From Emticicia sp043780375 (GTDB lineage Bacteria; Bacteroidota; Bacteroidia; Cytophagales; Spirosomataceae), in assembly GCF_043780375.1 (NCBI RefSeq), contig NZ_JAYWCU010000115.1, forward strand, positions 1-64,000: a stretch of DNA of 64,000 bases, written 5' to 3'. Of the stretch, positions 41,121 through 50,558 are shown one piece after another (the stretch's first letter is position 1; every line of letters starts with the position of its first letter). Made by a program: the position numbers and the translations under genes. Under the pieces are notes generated by a model. That model searched no databases, had not been told where the DNA came from, and saw only the letters and a list, made by a program, of their open reading frames with translations.

Positions 41121-42188
41121 ATGTCTTTAAAAACGTATTTTCTCCAAGTAAAAGAAGTTACACATGAAACTTCTGACAGCGTAACGATTTATTTTTGGCA
41201 TCCATTAAGTGAACAAATAAAATATAAAGCTGGACAGTTTATCACAGTTATCGTACCAGCAGAAGAAGGTGGTAAGAAAGTTCGTCGTAGCTATTCGATG
41301 TCTACTTCGCCACATAGCGATACTTCTATTGGTATTACTGTGAAGCGAGTAACAGGCGGTTTGGTTTCTAATTATTTGAATGATAATGTGAACGTTGGTG
41401 ATTTTTTAGAGGTTCTTGAGCCGATGGGTAATTTCCATGTTGAACCAGACGCTGAAAAATCTCGTCATGCTGTGCTTTTTGCCGCAGGAAGTGGTGTAAC
41501 ACCGATGATGTCTATTGCAAAATCTATCTTAAAAATGGAAGCAAATTCTCGTGTAACGCTCATTTATGGTAATCGCAGTGAAGATAGCATCATTTTCAAA
41601 AATAAAATCGAAGAATTAGAAAATCAATATAGTAAACGATTCACAATTCACCATTTATTAAGTCGTCCGTCCGATTTATGGGTAGGGCAAAAAGGTCGAA
41701 TTAGCCAAGGAATTGCTATTAGATTAATGAAAGATGCTGATACAGATTTCGCAAAGGATGAATTTTATTTGTGCGGACCAATTGGCATGATGGAAGATGT
41801 GATTGCTGGTTTGAATATATATAATGTATCGAAAGACCAAATTCATAAAGAAAACTTTCATACAGCCATAGTCGATAGCGAAGCAGATTCAGAAGATGAA
41901 GAGGATTCGTTGCAAACCCAAATGGTTAAGGTAAAATATGATGGGGCAGAATATGATTTTGAAGTTAAACCTCACCAAACGATTTTGGAAGCAGCTTTAG
42001 ACTTGGATATTGATTTGCCATATTCATGCCAAGCAGGAATGTGTACGGCTTGTATGGGTAAATGCACCGAAGGTAAAGTGAAAATGGATGAAGAGGATGG
42101 TTTGACCGAAAAAGAAATAAAACAGGGCTTTATGCTTACCTGTGTGGCTCACCCACTTACAAAAAATGTAGTGATTGAGATTGATTAA
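41121..42188 (+). CDS. PaaE-like flavin reductase with 2Fe-2S domain
   Basis: The 355-residue protein has an FAD-binding domain (GQFITVIVPAEEGGKKVRRS, then YSMST), an NAD(P)H-binding domain (VLFAAGSGVTPMMSIAKSIL, FYLCGPIGMMEDVIAGL), and a plant-type 2Fe-2S domain with CQAGMCTACMGKC near 325 and a last cluster Cys in MLTCVAHP. The layout matches PaaE of phenylacetate degradation and related ferredoxin:NADP reductases. No paa genes lie nearby. An acidic linker of about 15 residues joins the reductase and cluster parts. Confidence 0.92.
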   Translation: MSLKTYFLQVKEVTHETSDSVTIYFWHPLSEQIKYKAGQFITVIVPAEEGGKKVRRSYSMSTSPHSDTSIGITVKRVTGGLVSNYLNDNVNVGDFLEVLEPMGNFHVEPDAEKSRHAVLFAAGSGVTPMMSIAKSILKMEANSRVTLIYGNRSEDSIIFKNKIEELENQYSKRFTIHHLLSRPSDLWVGQKGRISQGIAIRLMKDADTDFAKDEFYLCGPIGMMEDVIAGLNIYNVSKDQIHKENFHTAIVDSEADSEDEEDSLQTQMVKVKYDGAEYDFEVKPHQTILEAALDLDIDLPYSCQAGMCTACMGKCTEGKVKMDEEDGLTEKEIKQGFMLTCVAHPLTKNVVIEID

Positions 42189-42224
42189 AGGAAATAAAAA
42201 CTTTCATTTTTAGCCATAGATATT

Positions 42225-42232
42225 TACTTTTG
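42225..42232 (+). promoter_or_regulatory. Possible -7 box upstream of the GH3 gene
   Basis: TACTTTTG matches TAnnTTTG; upstream there is only TTTC at 42202-42205, 19 nt away, so the -33 half is weak. The GTG start at 42288 follows about 50 nt after the expected start of transcription. Confidence 0.35.
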
Positions 42233-42287
42233 TAATAATCTGTGGTTTTTTTGTTCGTTATTATCCCAAAAACTAAAATTTAAAATC

Positions 42288-45245
42288 GTGCTTTACAAAA
42301 ATAAACGAATACTTTTGCTAATACTTCTTTGTGGCTTTTTTGCTTTTCTTACTTCATTTATTGTTCCAAAAAAACTAACAAGTACACCGCCCGATTATCT
42401 GGCTCGGCAAGAACGTTGGGCCGATAGTTTGTTAGCAACCATGACACTTGAAGAGAAAGTTGGACAATTATTTATGATTGCTACTTTCTCAAACCGTACA
42501 CAAACGTATTACCAACAAATAGAAAATAATATTGCTGATTATCATATCGGAGGGCTGATTTTCTTTCAAGGAGGGCCTTACCGACAAGCCCGATTGACCA
42601 ACCGTTACCAACAACTTTCACGCATTCCGATGATGATTGGCATTGATGCCGAATGGGGCTTAGGCATGAGGCTAGACAGTGCCATTGAGTTTCCTAAACA
42701 AATTACACTTGGGGCAATTCAAGACAATAGTTACGTCGAAAAATTTGGTGAAGAAGTCGGTCGGCAATGCAAGCGTTTGGGCATTCATATCAATTTTGCA
42801 CCATCGGTTGATGTCAATACAAATCCTAAAAATCCGATTATCAATTATCGCTCATTTGGAGAATCACAATATAATGTTGCCGAAAAGGGAGCAATGTATA
42901 TCAAAGGCATGAAAAAATACAATGTCATGGGAAGTGCCAAGCATTTTCCAGGGCACGGCGACACCGACCAAGATTCGCATCGAACACTTCCGTTGGTGGG
43001 TCAATCAATAGATAGACTCAATGAAGTTGAATTGTATCCTTTTCGCCGATTGATTACCGATAGTGTGGCAAGTATTATGACTGCTCATTTGTTTGTGCCA
43101 GCACTCGAGCCAAGAGCCAATACGCCAACTTCAATTTCTCGAAAAATAGTTACTGAAATCATCAAAGAAAAAATGGGCTTTCAAGGTTTGGCGGTAACTG
43201 ATGCCCTAAATATGAGAGGAATTACGGCAGGACTTCAACCTGGTGAACCAGATTTTTTGGCATTTTTGGCAGGAAATGATATTTTACTTCAAACGGGTAA
43301 TCTTCCTGCGGCATTTAACCGAATAAAAACTGCCGTAGAAACAGGTCAGATTCAATTGCCAGATTTAGATGCTCGTGTAAAAAAGATATTGAAAGCCAAA
43401 TTTTGGGCGGGGTTAAACAACTATAAGCCTATCGAAATGGCAGGTTTAGGCAATGATTTGAATAGTAAAAAAGCAACAGATTTAAAGACAGAATTATTTG
43501 AACAAGCCGTTACAATTATCAAAAATCAAGATAATATATTACCTTTCATTAATCTCGACACTACGACTTTTGCATCGGTGGCTATCAGTGCCGATAATAA
43601 CAATGATTTTCAGAAAACATTAAGTCAATATGCCCCATTTAGGCATTTTACGATACCGTTTAAGCCCGCTTCTGATAAAGACATTGCGTGGGTTTTGGAA
43701 GAAGCCGCCAAATATAAAGTGGTAGTGGTGAGCGTGCATGACATGAATAGTAGAGGAGATAGAAATTATGGCGTTTCGCCCGCAACTGTTGTTTTTATTA
43801 ATCAATTACGCCAAAAAACAAAAGTTGTAGTTGTTGGTTTTGGAAATCCTTATGGCATGAAATTATATGATGGCGTGCCAAATTTGGTTTGTGGTTATGA
43901 AGACGACCCAGCTTCGCAACGAGTTGTGCCACAAATACTTTTTGGAGCATTGCCTGCTAAAGGAAAACTACCTGTTTCAGTAAGTTATGAGCAAAAAGTT
44001 GATGTTGGAATTCAGACCGAACGTTTAGGAAGAGTTTCGTTTGGAACGCCCGGAAGTGTAGGTATGAATGCCCAAAAGTTAGAAGAAATTGGTCAGATTG
44101 TGCAGCAAGGCATCAGCAATCGAGCTTTTCCAGGTTGTCAAGTTTTGGTTGCTCGTAATGGAAAAGTGGTTTATAACAAAAACTTCGGTACGCTCCGTTA
44201 TGAATTTTATGAACCAGTCAATGATCAAACACTTTATGACATTGCCTCCATGACCAAAGTTTCGGCAACGCTTCAAGCCTTAATGATGCTCAACGAGCGT
44301 GGGGCGGTTGATTTGAATGAAAAAGCTTCGACATATTTGTCCGAAATGCGTGGCACAAATAAAGAAAACATGCTGGTTTCTGATATTTTGATGCATCAAG
44401 CAGGTTTGGTTGCATTCATTCCTTTTTGGGAAAAAACCAAAGTGGGCGGGAGCTTTAAAAATAATTTTTATCGTTTTGTTAAAGATAGTGTAAGTTTACA
44501 AGTGGCTGATAATTTATATATTACGCCTGCCATTAAAGATTCAGTTTGGAAATGGGTGCTTCAATCGAAGTTGATAAATGTTTATGATAAATTAGGTGGA
44601 TTTCGATTTATGTATAGCGATTTAGGCTTATTGATTTTGCAGAAAATCGTTGAACAAATAACCAATCAGCCATTAGATGAATTTGTTGAACAGAATGTTT
44701 ATGAGCCTTTGGGAATGTCTTCGACGCTTTATAATCCTACAACAAAGTTTTCAAAAATAATTATTGCTCCGACCGAAAATGATGCTCTTTTTCGAGGCTC
44801 ACAGATTCAAGGGACTGTTCATGACCCGAATGCTGCTTTATTGGGAGGCGTAGCTGGTCACGCAGGACTTTTTAGCAATGCCAGTGATTTAGTAAAACTT
44901 TTTCAGATGAATTTGCAAAAAGGATATTACGGCGGTCGGCAGATTTTGTTTTCAGGAACAGTGCCTCATTTTTCTAGAAATTACACCCAAAGAAGCCATC
45001 GTGGACTTGGCTGGGACAAACCCGAAGTAGGAGATGACAAGCCTGTAGTAGCTATCAATGCTTCAAATAATACATTTGGACATACTGGCTTTACGGGTAC
45101 TGCTGTGTGGGTTGATCCCGACCGTGATTTAATATTTATTTTTCTCTCAAACAGAGTTTATCAAAGCTCGGCTAATAATAAAATCAATACTTTGAAGATT
45201 CGGAAACGGATTCACGAAGTGATAAATGCGGCGATTATTCAATAG
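42288..45245 (+). CDS. GH3 glycosidase fused to a serine beta-lactamase-like hydrolase
   Basis: The 985-residue protein starts at a GTG and opens with a membrane segment (ILLLILLCGFFAFLTSFIV). Residues 45-370 form a GH3 NagZ-type domain with KHFPGHGDTDQDSHRTLP near 216, the His-Asp pair used in N-acetylglucosaminidases. A GH3 C-terminal domain follows to about 580. Residues 595-970 form a class C beta-lactamase-like domain with SMTKVSATL near 653 and YSDLGLLILQKIVE. The pairing suggests a cell-wall recycling or turnover enzyme in the periplasm. Fusions of this kind occur in Bacteroidota, with the second part likely acting on peptides. Confidence 0.93.
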   Translation: MLYKNKRILLLILLCGFFAFLTSFIVPKKLTSTPPDYLARQERWADSLLATMTLEEKVGQLFMIATFSNRTQTYYQQIENNIADYHIGGLIFFQGGPYRQARLTNRYQQLSRIPMMIGIDAEWGLGMRLDSAIEFPKQITLGAIQDNSYVEKFGEEVGRQCKRLGIHINFAPSVDVNTNPKNPIINYRSFGESQYNVAEKGAMYIKGMKKYNVMGSAKHFPGHGDTDQDSHRTLPLVGQSIDRLNEVELYPFRRLITDSVASIMTAHLFVPALEPRANTPTSISRKIVTEIIKEKMGFQGLAVTDALNMRGITAGLQPGEPDFLAFLAGNDILLQTGNLPAAFNRIKTAVETGQIQLPDLDARVKKILKAKFWAGLNNYKPIEMAGLGNDLNSKKATDLKTELFEQAVTIIKNQDNILPFINLDTTTFASVAISADNNNDFQKTLSQYAPFRHFTIPFKPASDKDIAWVLEEAAKYKVVVVSVHDMNSRGDRNYGVSPATVVFINQLRQKTKVVVVGFGNPYGMKLYDGVPNLVCGYEDDPASQRVVPQILFGALPAKGKLPVSVSYEQKVDVGIQTERLGRVSFGTPGSVGMNAQKLEEIGQIVQQGISNRAFPGCQVLVARNGKVVYNKNFGTLRYEFYEPVNDQTLYDIASMTKVSATLQALMMLNERGAVDLNEKASTYLSEMRGTNKENMLVSDILMHQAGLVAFIPFWEKTKVGGSFKNNFYRFVKDSVSLQVADNLYITPAIKDSVWKWVLQSKLINVYDKLGGFRFMYSDLGLLILQKIVEQITNQPLDEFVEQNVYEPLGMSSTLYNPTTKFSKIIIAPTENDALFRGSQIQGTVHDPNAALLGGVAGHAGLFSNASDLVKLFQMNLQKGYYGGRQILFSGTVPHFSRNYTQRSHRGLGWDKPEVGDDKPVVAINASNNTFGHTGFTGTAVWVDPDRDLIFIFLSNRVYQSSANNKINTLKIRKRIHEVINAAIIQ

Positions 45246-45294
45246 ACTTCCTGCGAAAGTGTTTTTCGACTTAAAGTACTTTCGCAGGAAGTCT
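45244..45294. repeat. 17-bp perfect inverted repeat after the GH3 gene
   Basis: AGACTTCCTGCGAAAGT (45244-45260) and its exact inverted copy (45278-45294) are separated by 17 nt. The left arm begins inside the stop codon region of the GH3 gene. No T-run follows, so it is more likely a repeat element than a simple terminator. Confidence 0.75.
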
Positions 45295-45406
45295 GATGAT
45301 AGAATAATGTTATAGATTGATTATCAATGTTTTAAATTGTCATAAAGCCATAAATTCTTATAGATTGAAACTTTTTACATTCAATCATTCGCTCATTCTA
45401 CCATTG

Positions 45407-46021
45407 TTATTTCGCCAGCATACTAATTTTCCCTCTCTCATAATCCATAAATAGAAAATCAAAAGGGTCGATATAGTGGTTGTTTTTCTTTAGCGTATAA
45501 TGTAAATGCGGCCCTGTTACTGTTCCTGTTGAACCAACTTCACCGATAACCTGTGAGCGTTTTACAAATTGCCCTTTTTTAACTGATATTTTGCTCAGAT
45601 GACCATAAATAGATTCAAAACCATAGCAATGCTTTATTTTGATGTAGTTGCCTAAATCAGTTTTAAAACCCACTTCCAGCACATTTCCGTCGCCCGTGGC
45701 GAGGGCTTTTTCGCCAGTTGCTCCTTTCAAATCAATACCTCTATGAAAAATAGTTACTTTATGCACAGGGTGATTACGAAAACCATAAAACGAATTGATA
45801 TTTACTTCTTTATTGAGAGGATATCCTGCTGGAATTGTATGAATAAATTGCTCTGTAAAAGGGTTGTTATAAATATGCCTTAACATATCATTGACCTCAA
45901 TTAATGGCGTAAGTTGTGCCTCCCAATAATCTTCTTCTTCCGAATTATTGAGTGCTATATTTTGCGAAAACCCCGAAAAATTGATTCCTAAAACAAATAA
46001 TATAAGTGTTACTTTCCTCAT
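45407..46021 (-). CDS. M23 family metallopeptidase
   Basis: The 204-residue protein has a signal peptide (MRKVTLILFVLGINFSGFSQ) and a LytM/M23 domain with FYGFRNHPVHKVTIFHRGID (zinc-binding His and Asp) and GTVTGPHLHYTLKKN (the HLH zinc and catalytic motif). Both metal motifs are intact, so it is likely an active cell-wall endopeptidase in the periplasm. It is convergent with the GH3 fusion gene. Confidence 0.94.
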   Translation of the reverse strand: MRKVTLILFVLGINFSGFSQNIALNNSEEEDYWEAQLTPLIEVNDMLRHIYNNPFTEQFIHTIPAGYPLNKEVNINSFYGFRNHPVHKVTIFHRGIDLKGATGEKALATGDGNVLEVGFKTDLGNYIKIKHCYGFESIYGHLSKISVKKGQFVKRSQVIGEVGSTGTVTGPHLHYTLKKNNHYIDPFDFLFMDYERGKISMLAK

Positions 46022-46266
46022 TATTAATACCTTAACTTTTAATTGCCTACAAAAATAACTCTGTTTTACATAAAAAAGTGTGTTTTACAGTATTTGTACA
46101 ATAGATTCTATGGATAGTTATAAATTATTTGATAGTTTTTATATCATTCATTTTCTAATTGATTGGAGTTTCAATACAGATTTTAAGATAAAAACCCCTT
46201 GATTCAACCATTCAATTAAAAATATAGCTATTTTTAGCTCATTATTCTAAACCTAATCATCAAACT
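46022..46266. other. Spacer between the M23 peptidase and Asp-box protein genes
   Basis: The 245-bp gap between divergent genes is AT-rich. It must hold promoters for both, but I find no full match to the Bacteroidota pattern. No gene or RNA is evident. Confidence 0.5.
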
Positions 46267-49200
46267 ATGAGAGCTATTCTATTTCTATTATTTTCAATCA
46301 TTATTCTGGATGGTGTCGTCGCACAAAAAAACACTGTTCAACTAACTCAAAATACATTTAACGCTGACTTATATAAAGGGCTAAAATGGCGAAACATTGG
46401 ACCTTTTCGGGGTGGACGAAGCGTTACTGCAACGGGTGTAAAACAAAACCCAATGACTTATTATTTTGGCTCAACGGGTGGAGGAATCTGGAAAACAGAA
46501 GATGCCGGTATTTCATGGAAAAATATCTCTGACGGGCAGCTTAAAACTGGATCAGTTGGAATTGTTTCAGTGGCAGAGTCTGACCCAAATGTACTTTATG
46601 TTGGTATGGGCGAGCATCCTGTGCGTGGCGTAATGACTTCGCACGGTGATGGGATTTATAAATCAAGCGATGCAGGAAAAACTTGGAAAAATATTGGTTT
46701 AGAGAAAACTCGTCATATCGCAGCGGTCAGAATTCACCCACAAAATCCTGATTTAGTATATGTAGCTGCTCAAGGTGCTTTGCACGGTTCGAGCGAAGAA
46801 CGAGGCATTTATCGCACAAGCGATGGTGGTAAAACTTGGCAAAAAATATTTAGTGTTGATGCCAACACTGGCTGTGCTGATTTGAGCATGGATATGAACA
46901 ATCCAAGAATTTTGTATGCAGCCATGTGGGAACATCGTCGCTATCCGTGGAAAGTTGAAAGCGGTGGAGTAGGTTGTGCTTTATATAAATCGGTTGATGG
47001 GGGCGATAATTGGATAAAAATGATTGATGGTTTGCCAAAAAATATGGGCAAAGCAGCCATTTCTGTTTCAAGAGCAAACTCCAATCGGGTTTATGCCAAT
47101 ATTGAGTCGGAAGGTGATAAAGCTGGCGTTTATAGAAGTGATGATGCTGGAAAAACGTGGACACAGTCTTCCAAACAACGCCTAACGGTGGCAAGAGCAT
47201 GGTATTATATCGAAATTTTTGCCGACCCAGTTAATGCTGATTTGGTTTATGTGATGAATGCTCCTTTCCTAAAATCAAGCGATGGCGGACGAAGTTTTGC
47301 TCCTGTAAAAGTACCACACGGCGACAACCACGACCTTTGGATAAATCCTGCCAACAACCAAATCATGATTAATGCCAATGATGGTGGAGCAAATATTTCG
47401 TATAATGGCGGTGCCAGTTGGAGTTCTCAACAAAATCAGCCTACTGCACAGTTTTATCGAGTAATTACCGACAACCGTTTTCCTTATTACGTTTATGGCG
47501 GTCAGCAAGATAATTCTTCGCTTGGCACTGCTTCACGAACTAATAGTACAGGAATTGGTTGGCAAGATTGGTTTACAGGGCCAGGTTGCGAGTCGGCTTA
47601 TATTGCTTTCGATAATCCTAACGACCCGCAAGTAATTTACGGGGGTTGTTATCAAGGAAATATTGAGGTTTTTGATACAAAAACTAGCATTGCGAAAGAT
47701 GTGATGGCGTATCCGCACATTGGATTGGCTGTGAAACCCAAAGACCAAAAATATCGCTTTAACTGGAATGCCCCAATTATGGCTTCTCCTTTTAAAAATG
47801 GTACAATTTATCACGGTGGAAATGTGGTTTTGAAAAGTAGTGACAATGGTCAAAACTGGCAAGTAATTAGTGGTGATTTGACTCGAAATGACAAAGCCAA
47901 ACAAGAAGATGGCGGTGGGCCGTACACCAACGAAGGTGCAGGGGGCGAAGTTTATAATACATTGGCTTATATTGCTGTTTCGCCGCATAAAGAGGGTGTT
48001 TTATACACAGGAAGTGATTGTGGTTTAATGCATTTGACGCAGGACGATGGTAAAACTTGGCAGAATGTTACACCAAAAGATTTAGACGAATGCCTGATAC
48101 ACAGCATCGAAGTTTCGCCGCACGACCCCGCAACAGCTTATGTAGTAGCCACCAAATACCGATTCAACGACTTTACGCCTTTGATTTATGTTACAAAAGA
48201 TTTTGGCAAAACTTGGAAAAAAATTACTCAAGGCATTGAAAATGAGAGTTTTGCAAAAGTGGTGAGAGAAGACCCCAAACGCAAGGGTTTACTTTATTGC
48301 GGCACGGAATTGGGCTTTTATATTTCGTACAATCAAGGTGAAAACTGGCAGAAATTACAATTGAATTTCCCTGTTGTACCTATTACCGATTTGGTTGTAC
48401 ATGACAATGATTTAGTAGCTTCTACGGCAGGGCGTGCCTTTTGGATTTTAGATGATTTGGCAGTTTTACAGCAATCAGAAAATCTTCAAACCGAAAATAA
48501 AGCTAAAATTTACAAACCTAAAAATACAGTACGATTTGATTCGCAAACTCCACCTGAAGCGATTCCAGGTTTAGGACAAAATCCGATGAACGGGGTAATC
48601 TTAGATTATTTCTTGACAAAAGACATGGATAGCTTGAAAGTAGTTTTGCAAGTAATTGATAACCAAGGCAATGTCATCAGAACTTATGACAATAAAAAAG
48701 ATGCAAATTTTCAACGTTATGAAGGTGGACCAGTCGAAAAACCAGTTATTCCAAGTAAAAAAGGTATTAATCGTTTCGCTTGGGATATGCGAAATGAGGG
48801 AATAGCTGGAATAAGCAAGGTTTTTGTGAATGGCGATTATAGAGGCTCGTTGGTTGCTCCAAACACTTTTAAAGTAAGATTAATTGCCGAAAAAGATACT
48901 TCAATGACCGAAGCTACCATTATTGCTGACCCGCGTTTGAAAGCTATGAAAGCTGATTTTGATGCTCAACAAATGATGCTTAGTAAAATTGAAGAGCAAA
49001 CCAAAGACATACACAATTCGGTTAATAGAATGAGAAAAGTCAAGAGCCAAATCGAAAATATCACAGCATTATTGAAAGATAATAAAGATATGACTGCTTT
49101 AATTGATACTGGAAAAGTCGTTTTGAAGAAAATTACGCTGTGGGAAGAAAATTTGATCACGCCTAAACAAGAGACTTTTCAAGACGTAATTAACTTTTAT

Positions 49201-49416
49201 AATCGCCTAAATGCTGAATTATTAGACCTCAAAAACCGTGTAGATGTACACGACCCACGCCCAACCGCTGGTTCAGTCACTCGCCTAAACGACCTAACAA
49301 AAGAATGGGCAACACAAAAAACAGTTTTAGACAAATTAATTAATGTGGAAGTAGCCAAGTTTAACGAAATGTATAAACAAAAAGCCATTCCTGCTTTGAT
49401 TGTGCCTGAAAGGTAA
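46267..49416 (+). CDS. Secreted Asp-box (BNR/VPS10-like) beta-propeller protein
   Basis: The 1049-residue protein has a signal peptide (MRAILFLLFSIIILDGVVAQ). A propeller region follows with about eleven Asp-box motifs, for example TEDAGISW, SSDAGKTW, TSDGGKTW, SVDGGDNW, SDDAGKTW, SSDNGQNW, TQDDGKTW and TKDFGKTW. A roughly 300-residue C-terminal part with a helical region (residues 885-1040) follows. The plan fits the VPS10/sortilin-like or glycosyl-hydrolase-like secreted proteins of Bacteroidota. No catalytic site is evident, so it may bind ligands rather than cleave them. Confidence 0.88.
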   Translation: MRAILFLLFSIIILDGVVAQKNTVQLTQNTFNADLYKGLKWRNIGPFRGGRSVTATGVKQNPMTYYFGSTGGGIWKTEDAGISWKNISDGQLKTGSVGIVSVAESDPNVLYVGMGEHPVRGVMTSHGDGIYKSSDAGKTWKNIGLEKTRHIAAVRIHPQNPDLVYVAAQGALHGSSEERGIYRTSDGGKTWQKIFSVDANTGCADLSMDMNNPRILYAAMWEHRRYPWKVESGGVGCALYKSVDGGDNWIKMIDGLPKNMGKAAISVSRANSNRVYANIESEGDKAGVYRSDDAGKTWTQSSKQRLTVARAWYYIEIFADPVNADLVYVMNAPFLKSSDGGRSFAPVKVPHGDNHDLWINPANNQIMINANDGGANISYNGGASWSSQQNQPTAQFYRVITDNRFPYYVYGGQQDNSSLGTASRTNSTGIGWQDWFTGPGCESAYIAFDNPNDPQVIYGGCYQGNIEVFDTKTSIAKDVMAYPHIGLAVKPKDQKYRFNWNAPIMASPFKNGTIYHGGNVVLKSSDNGQNWQVISGDLTRNDKAKQEDGGGPYTNEGAGGEVYNTLAYIAVSPHKEGVLYTGSDCGLMHLTQDDGKTWQNVTPKDLDECLIHSIEVSPHDPATAYVVATKYRFNDFTPLIYVTKDFGKTWKKITQGIENESFAKVVREDPKRKGLLYCGTELGFYISYNQGENWQKLQLNFPVVPITDLVVHDNDLVASTAGRAFWILDDLAVLQQSENLQTENKAKIYKPKNTVRFDSQTPPEAIPGLGQNPMNGVILDYFLTKDMDSLKVVLQVIDNQGNVIRTYDNKKDANFQRYEGGPVEKPVIPSKKGINRFAWDMRNEGIAGISKVFVNGDYRGSLVAPNTFKVRLIAEKDTSMTEATIIADPRLKAMKADFDAQQMMLSKIEEQTKDIHNSVNRMRKVKSQIENITALLKDNKDMTALIDTGKVVLKKITLWEENLITPKQETFQDVINFYNRLNAELLDLKNRVDVHDPRPTAGSVTRLNDLTKEWATQKTVLDKLINVEVAKFNEMYKQKAIPALIVPER

Positions 49417-49419
49417 AAT

Positions 49420-49587
49420 TTAAATCATTTTTTCACGAAGTTTTTCAAAATCAAGGTTTTGAAAAACTTCATTGAAACGTTTATCTTTTGCCTCAAAAAG
49501 TTGTTCTAAATTCTTGAACTCACCCTTTTTGTTTATCTTCAAAGTATTTCTTTCAATTAAGTGATGTCTTTTGAGAGTTGTTTTCAT
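49420..49587 (-). CDS. Small partner protein of the DUF6934 gene (55 aa)
   Basis: The start is placed at 49587 (MKTTLKRHHLIERNTLKINK), 4 bp after the stop of the DUF6934 gene; the longer start at 49680 would overlap that gene. The product is 55 residues, highly charged, and ends EVFQNLDFEKLREKMI, a helical stretch. Short, basic or acidic genes commonly follow DUF6934 genes in this phylum, so it is likely a partner. I do not know its function. Confidence 0.65.
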   Translation of the reverse strand: MKTTLKRHHLIERNTLKINKKGEFKNLEQLFEAKDKRFNEVFQNLDFEKLREKMI

Positions 49588-49591
49588 TTGA

Positions 49592-50041
49592 TTAAATTTT
49601 ACTTTTTTGTGAAATAGCAAAACCAATATAATTCTTGTTTTTCTGAAAAGGCTCAGCCTCTTCTCCACCAAGTATGCCAAATATATTCAAAATATCGGAA
49701 ACCTTATCAAATTCCCTACTTATCGCAATTTGATATAGCCTTGTTCTTGCTGCTGTGCTTCCTGAAAAAAGTATTATAGCTCTTTTATATTTTTCGAAAA
49801 ATATAAGCATAGTTTGTGCTACAGTTGCTAAAATAGCTTCCATGTCATCATTATTAGAAACATTTGTAACGCTTAAAGAACCATCAGGCATAATGTCAGC
49901 CAAAATCAAGTTGTAAAATTGTGTACTATCTGTCTTTTTGTAAATGATAATCTTTTTTATAGTTTGTCCTTTACCTGTACTGAAAAACTCATAACGAAAG
50001 GCATCATCTAAAATCTGAAATTCATAAAAAGGTTGTTCCAT
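49592..50041 (-). CDS. DUF6934 family protein
   Basis: The 149-residue protein opens QPFYEFQILDDAFRYEFFST and carries LADIMPDGSLSVTNVSNNDD, ILATVAQTMLIFFEKY, and IILFSGSTAARTRLYQIAIS, then NYIGFAISQK. These motifs match a family widespread in Bacteroidota that I know as DUF6934. It is usually encoded beside a short gene, and toxin-antitoxin behaviour has been suggested by its gene layout but not established. It is 2 bp after the XRE gene and 4 bp before the 55-aa gene. Confidence 0.85.
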   Translation of the reverse strand: MEQPFYEFQILDDAFRYEFFSTGKGQTIKKIIIYKKTDSTQFYNLILADIMPDGSLSVTNVSNNDDMEAILATVAQTMLIFFEKYKRAIILFSGSTAARTRLYQIAISREFDKVSDILNIFGILGGEEAEPFQKNKNYIGFAISQKSKI

Positions 50042-50043
50042 AC

Positions 50044-50352
50044 CTAAAAATTAGATACTGATTTAGACGATATATCTTGCATCAATAAATCTTTGATCGT
50101 CGAACTGAGTGTATTAAAAACAAATCTTTTTTCCTTGGGAATATCTTCATCTGATATTGAGAAAAACAGCAGATAAGATGATGGAATCTCCAAAATCTCA
50201 CATACTTTCTGAATAGTAGATTTCTGTGGAAAAGTATTATTTAGCTCAATTTGACAAAGAGCATTGACCGAAATTTCACATTTTTCGGCTAATTCTTTCT
50301 GAGAAATGCCCTTTTGTTTCCGTAAAGTTTTAATTGCTGAACCAATATTCAT
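50044..50352 (-). CDS. XRE family transcriptional regulator
   Basis: The 102-residue protein has an N-terminal Cro/C1 helix-turn-helix: IKTLRKQKGISQKELAEKCE, then ISVNALCQIELNNTFPQKST. The C-terminal 35 residues are less conserved and could hold a dimer or partner-binding helix. Its start overlaps the upstream 69-aa gene by 4 bp. A perfect inverted repeat at the cluster promoter is a good candidate for its operator, so it probably represses the whole five-gene unit. Confidence 0.92.
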   Translation of the reverse strand: MNIGSAIKTLRKQKGISQKELAEKCEISVNALCQIELNNTFPQKSTIQKVCEILEIPSSYLLFFSISDEDIPKEKRFVFNTLSSTIKDLLMQDISSKSVSNF

Positions 50353-50558
50353 AGTTTTAATATATCATCAAGAATGTCTGTTAAATCGACATCAAAAAAA
50401 TCAAGAATTTTATCGCTAATTGATAGTGAATAAAAAAGTTTTTTTAGAAAACCATCATTATCACCTCTGTTTAAACTATCTACAAATTGTTTTTTATCTT
50501 TTTTTGAAAGATTACTTTTTTCTATTTTTCTAATTAATTCCGCTGAATCTGATTTCAT
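50349..50558 (-). CDS. Small acidic protein in the XRE cluster (69 aa)
   Basis: The 69-residue protein is rich in Asp, Lys and Ser and ends with the acidic helix ILDFFDVDLTDILDDILKL. It overlaps the upstream gene by 29 bp and the XRE gene by 4 bp, so it is translated as part of the unit. I find no known family. It has no signal peptide or membrane segment. Confidence 0.7.
   Translation of the reverse strand: MKSDSAELIRKIEKSNLSKKDKKQFVDSLNRGDNDGFLKKLFYSLSISDKILDFFDVDLTDILDDILKL

Noticed and set aside
41121..42188. Phenylacetyl-CoA epoxidase subunit PaaE
   Set aside because: The domain plan matches, but no paaABCD genes are near, so only the general reductase type is claimed.
49588..49680. 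31-residue N-terminal extension of the 55-aa protein
   Set aside because: It would lie inside the end of the DUF6934 gene; the internal ATG just 4 bp after that gene fits the spacing of the cluster.
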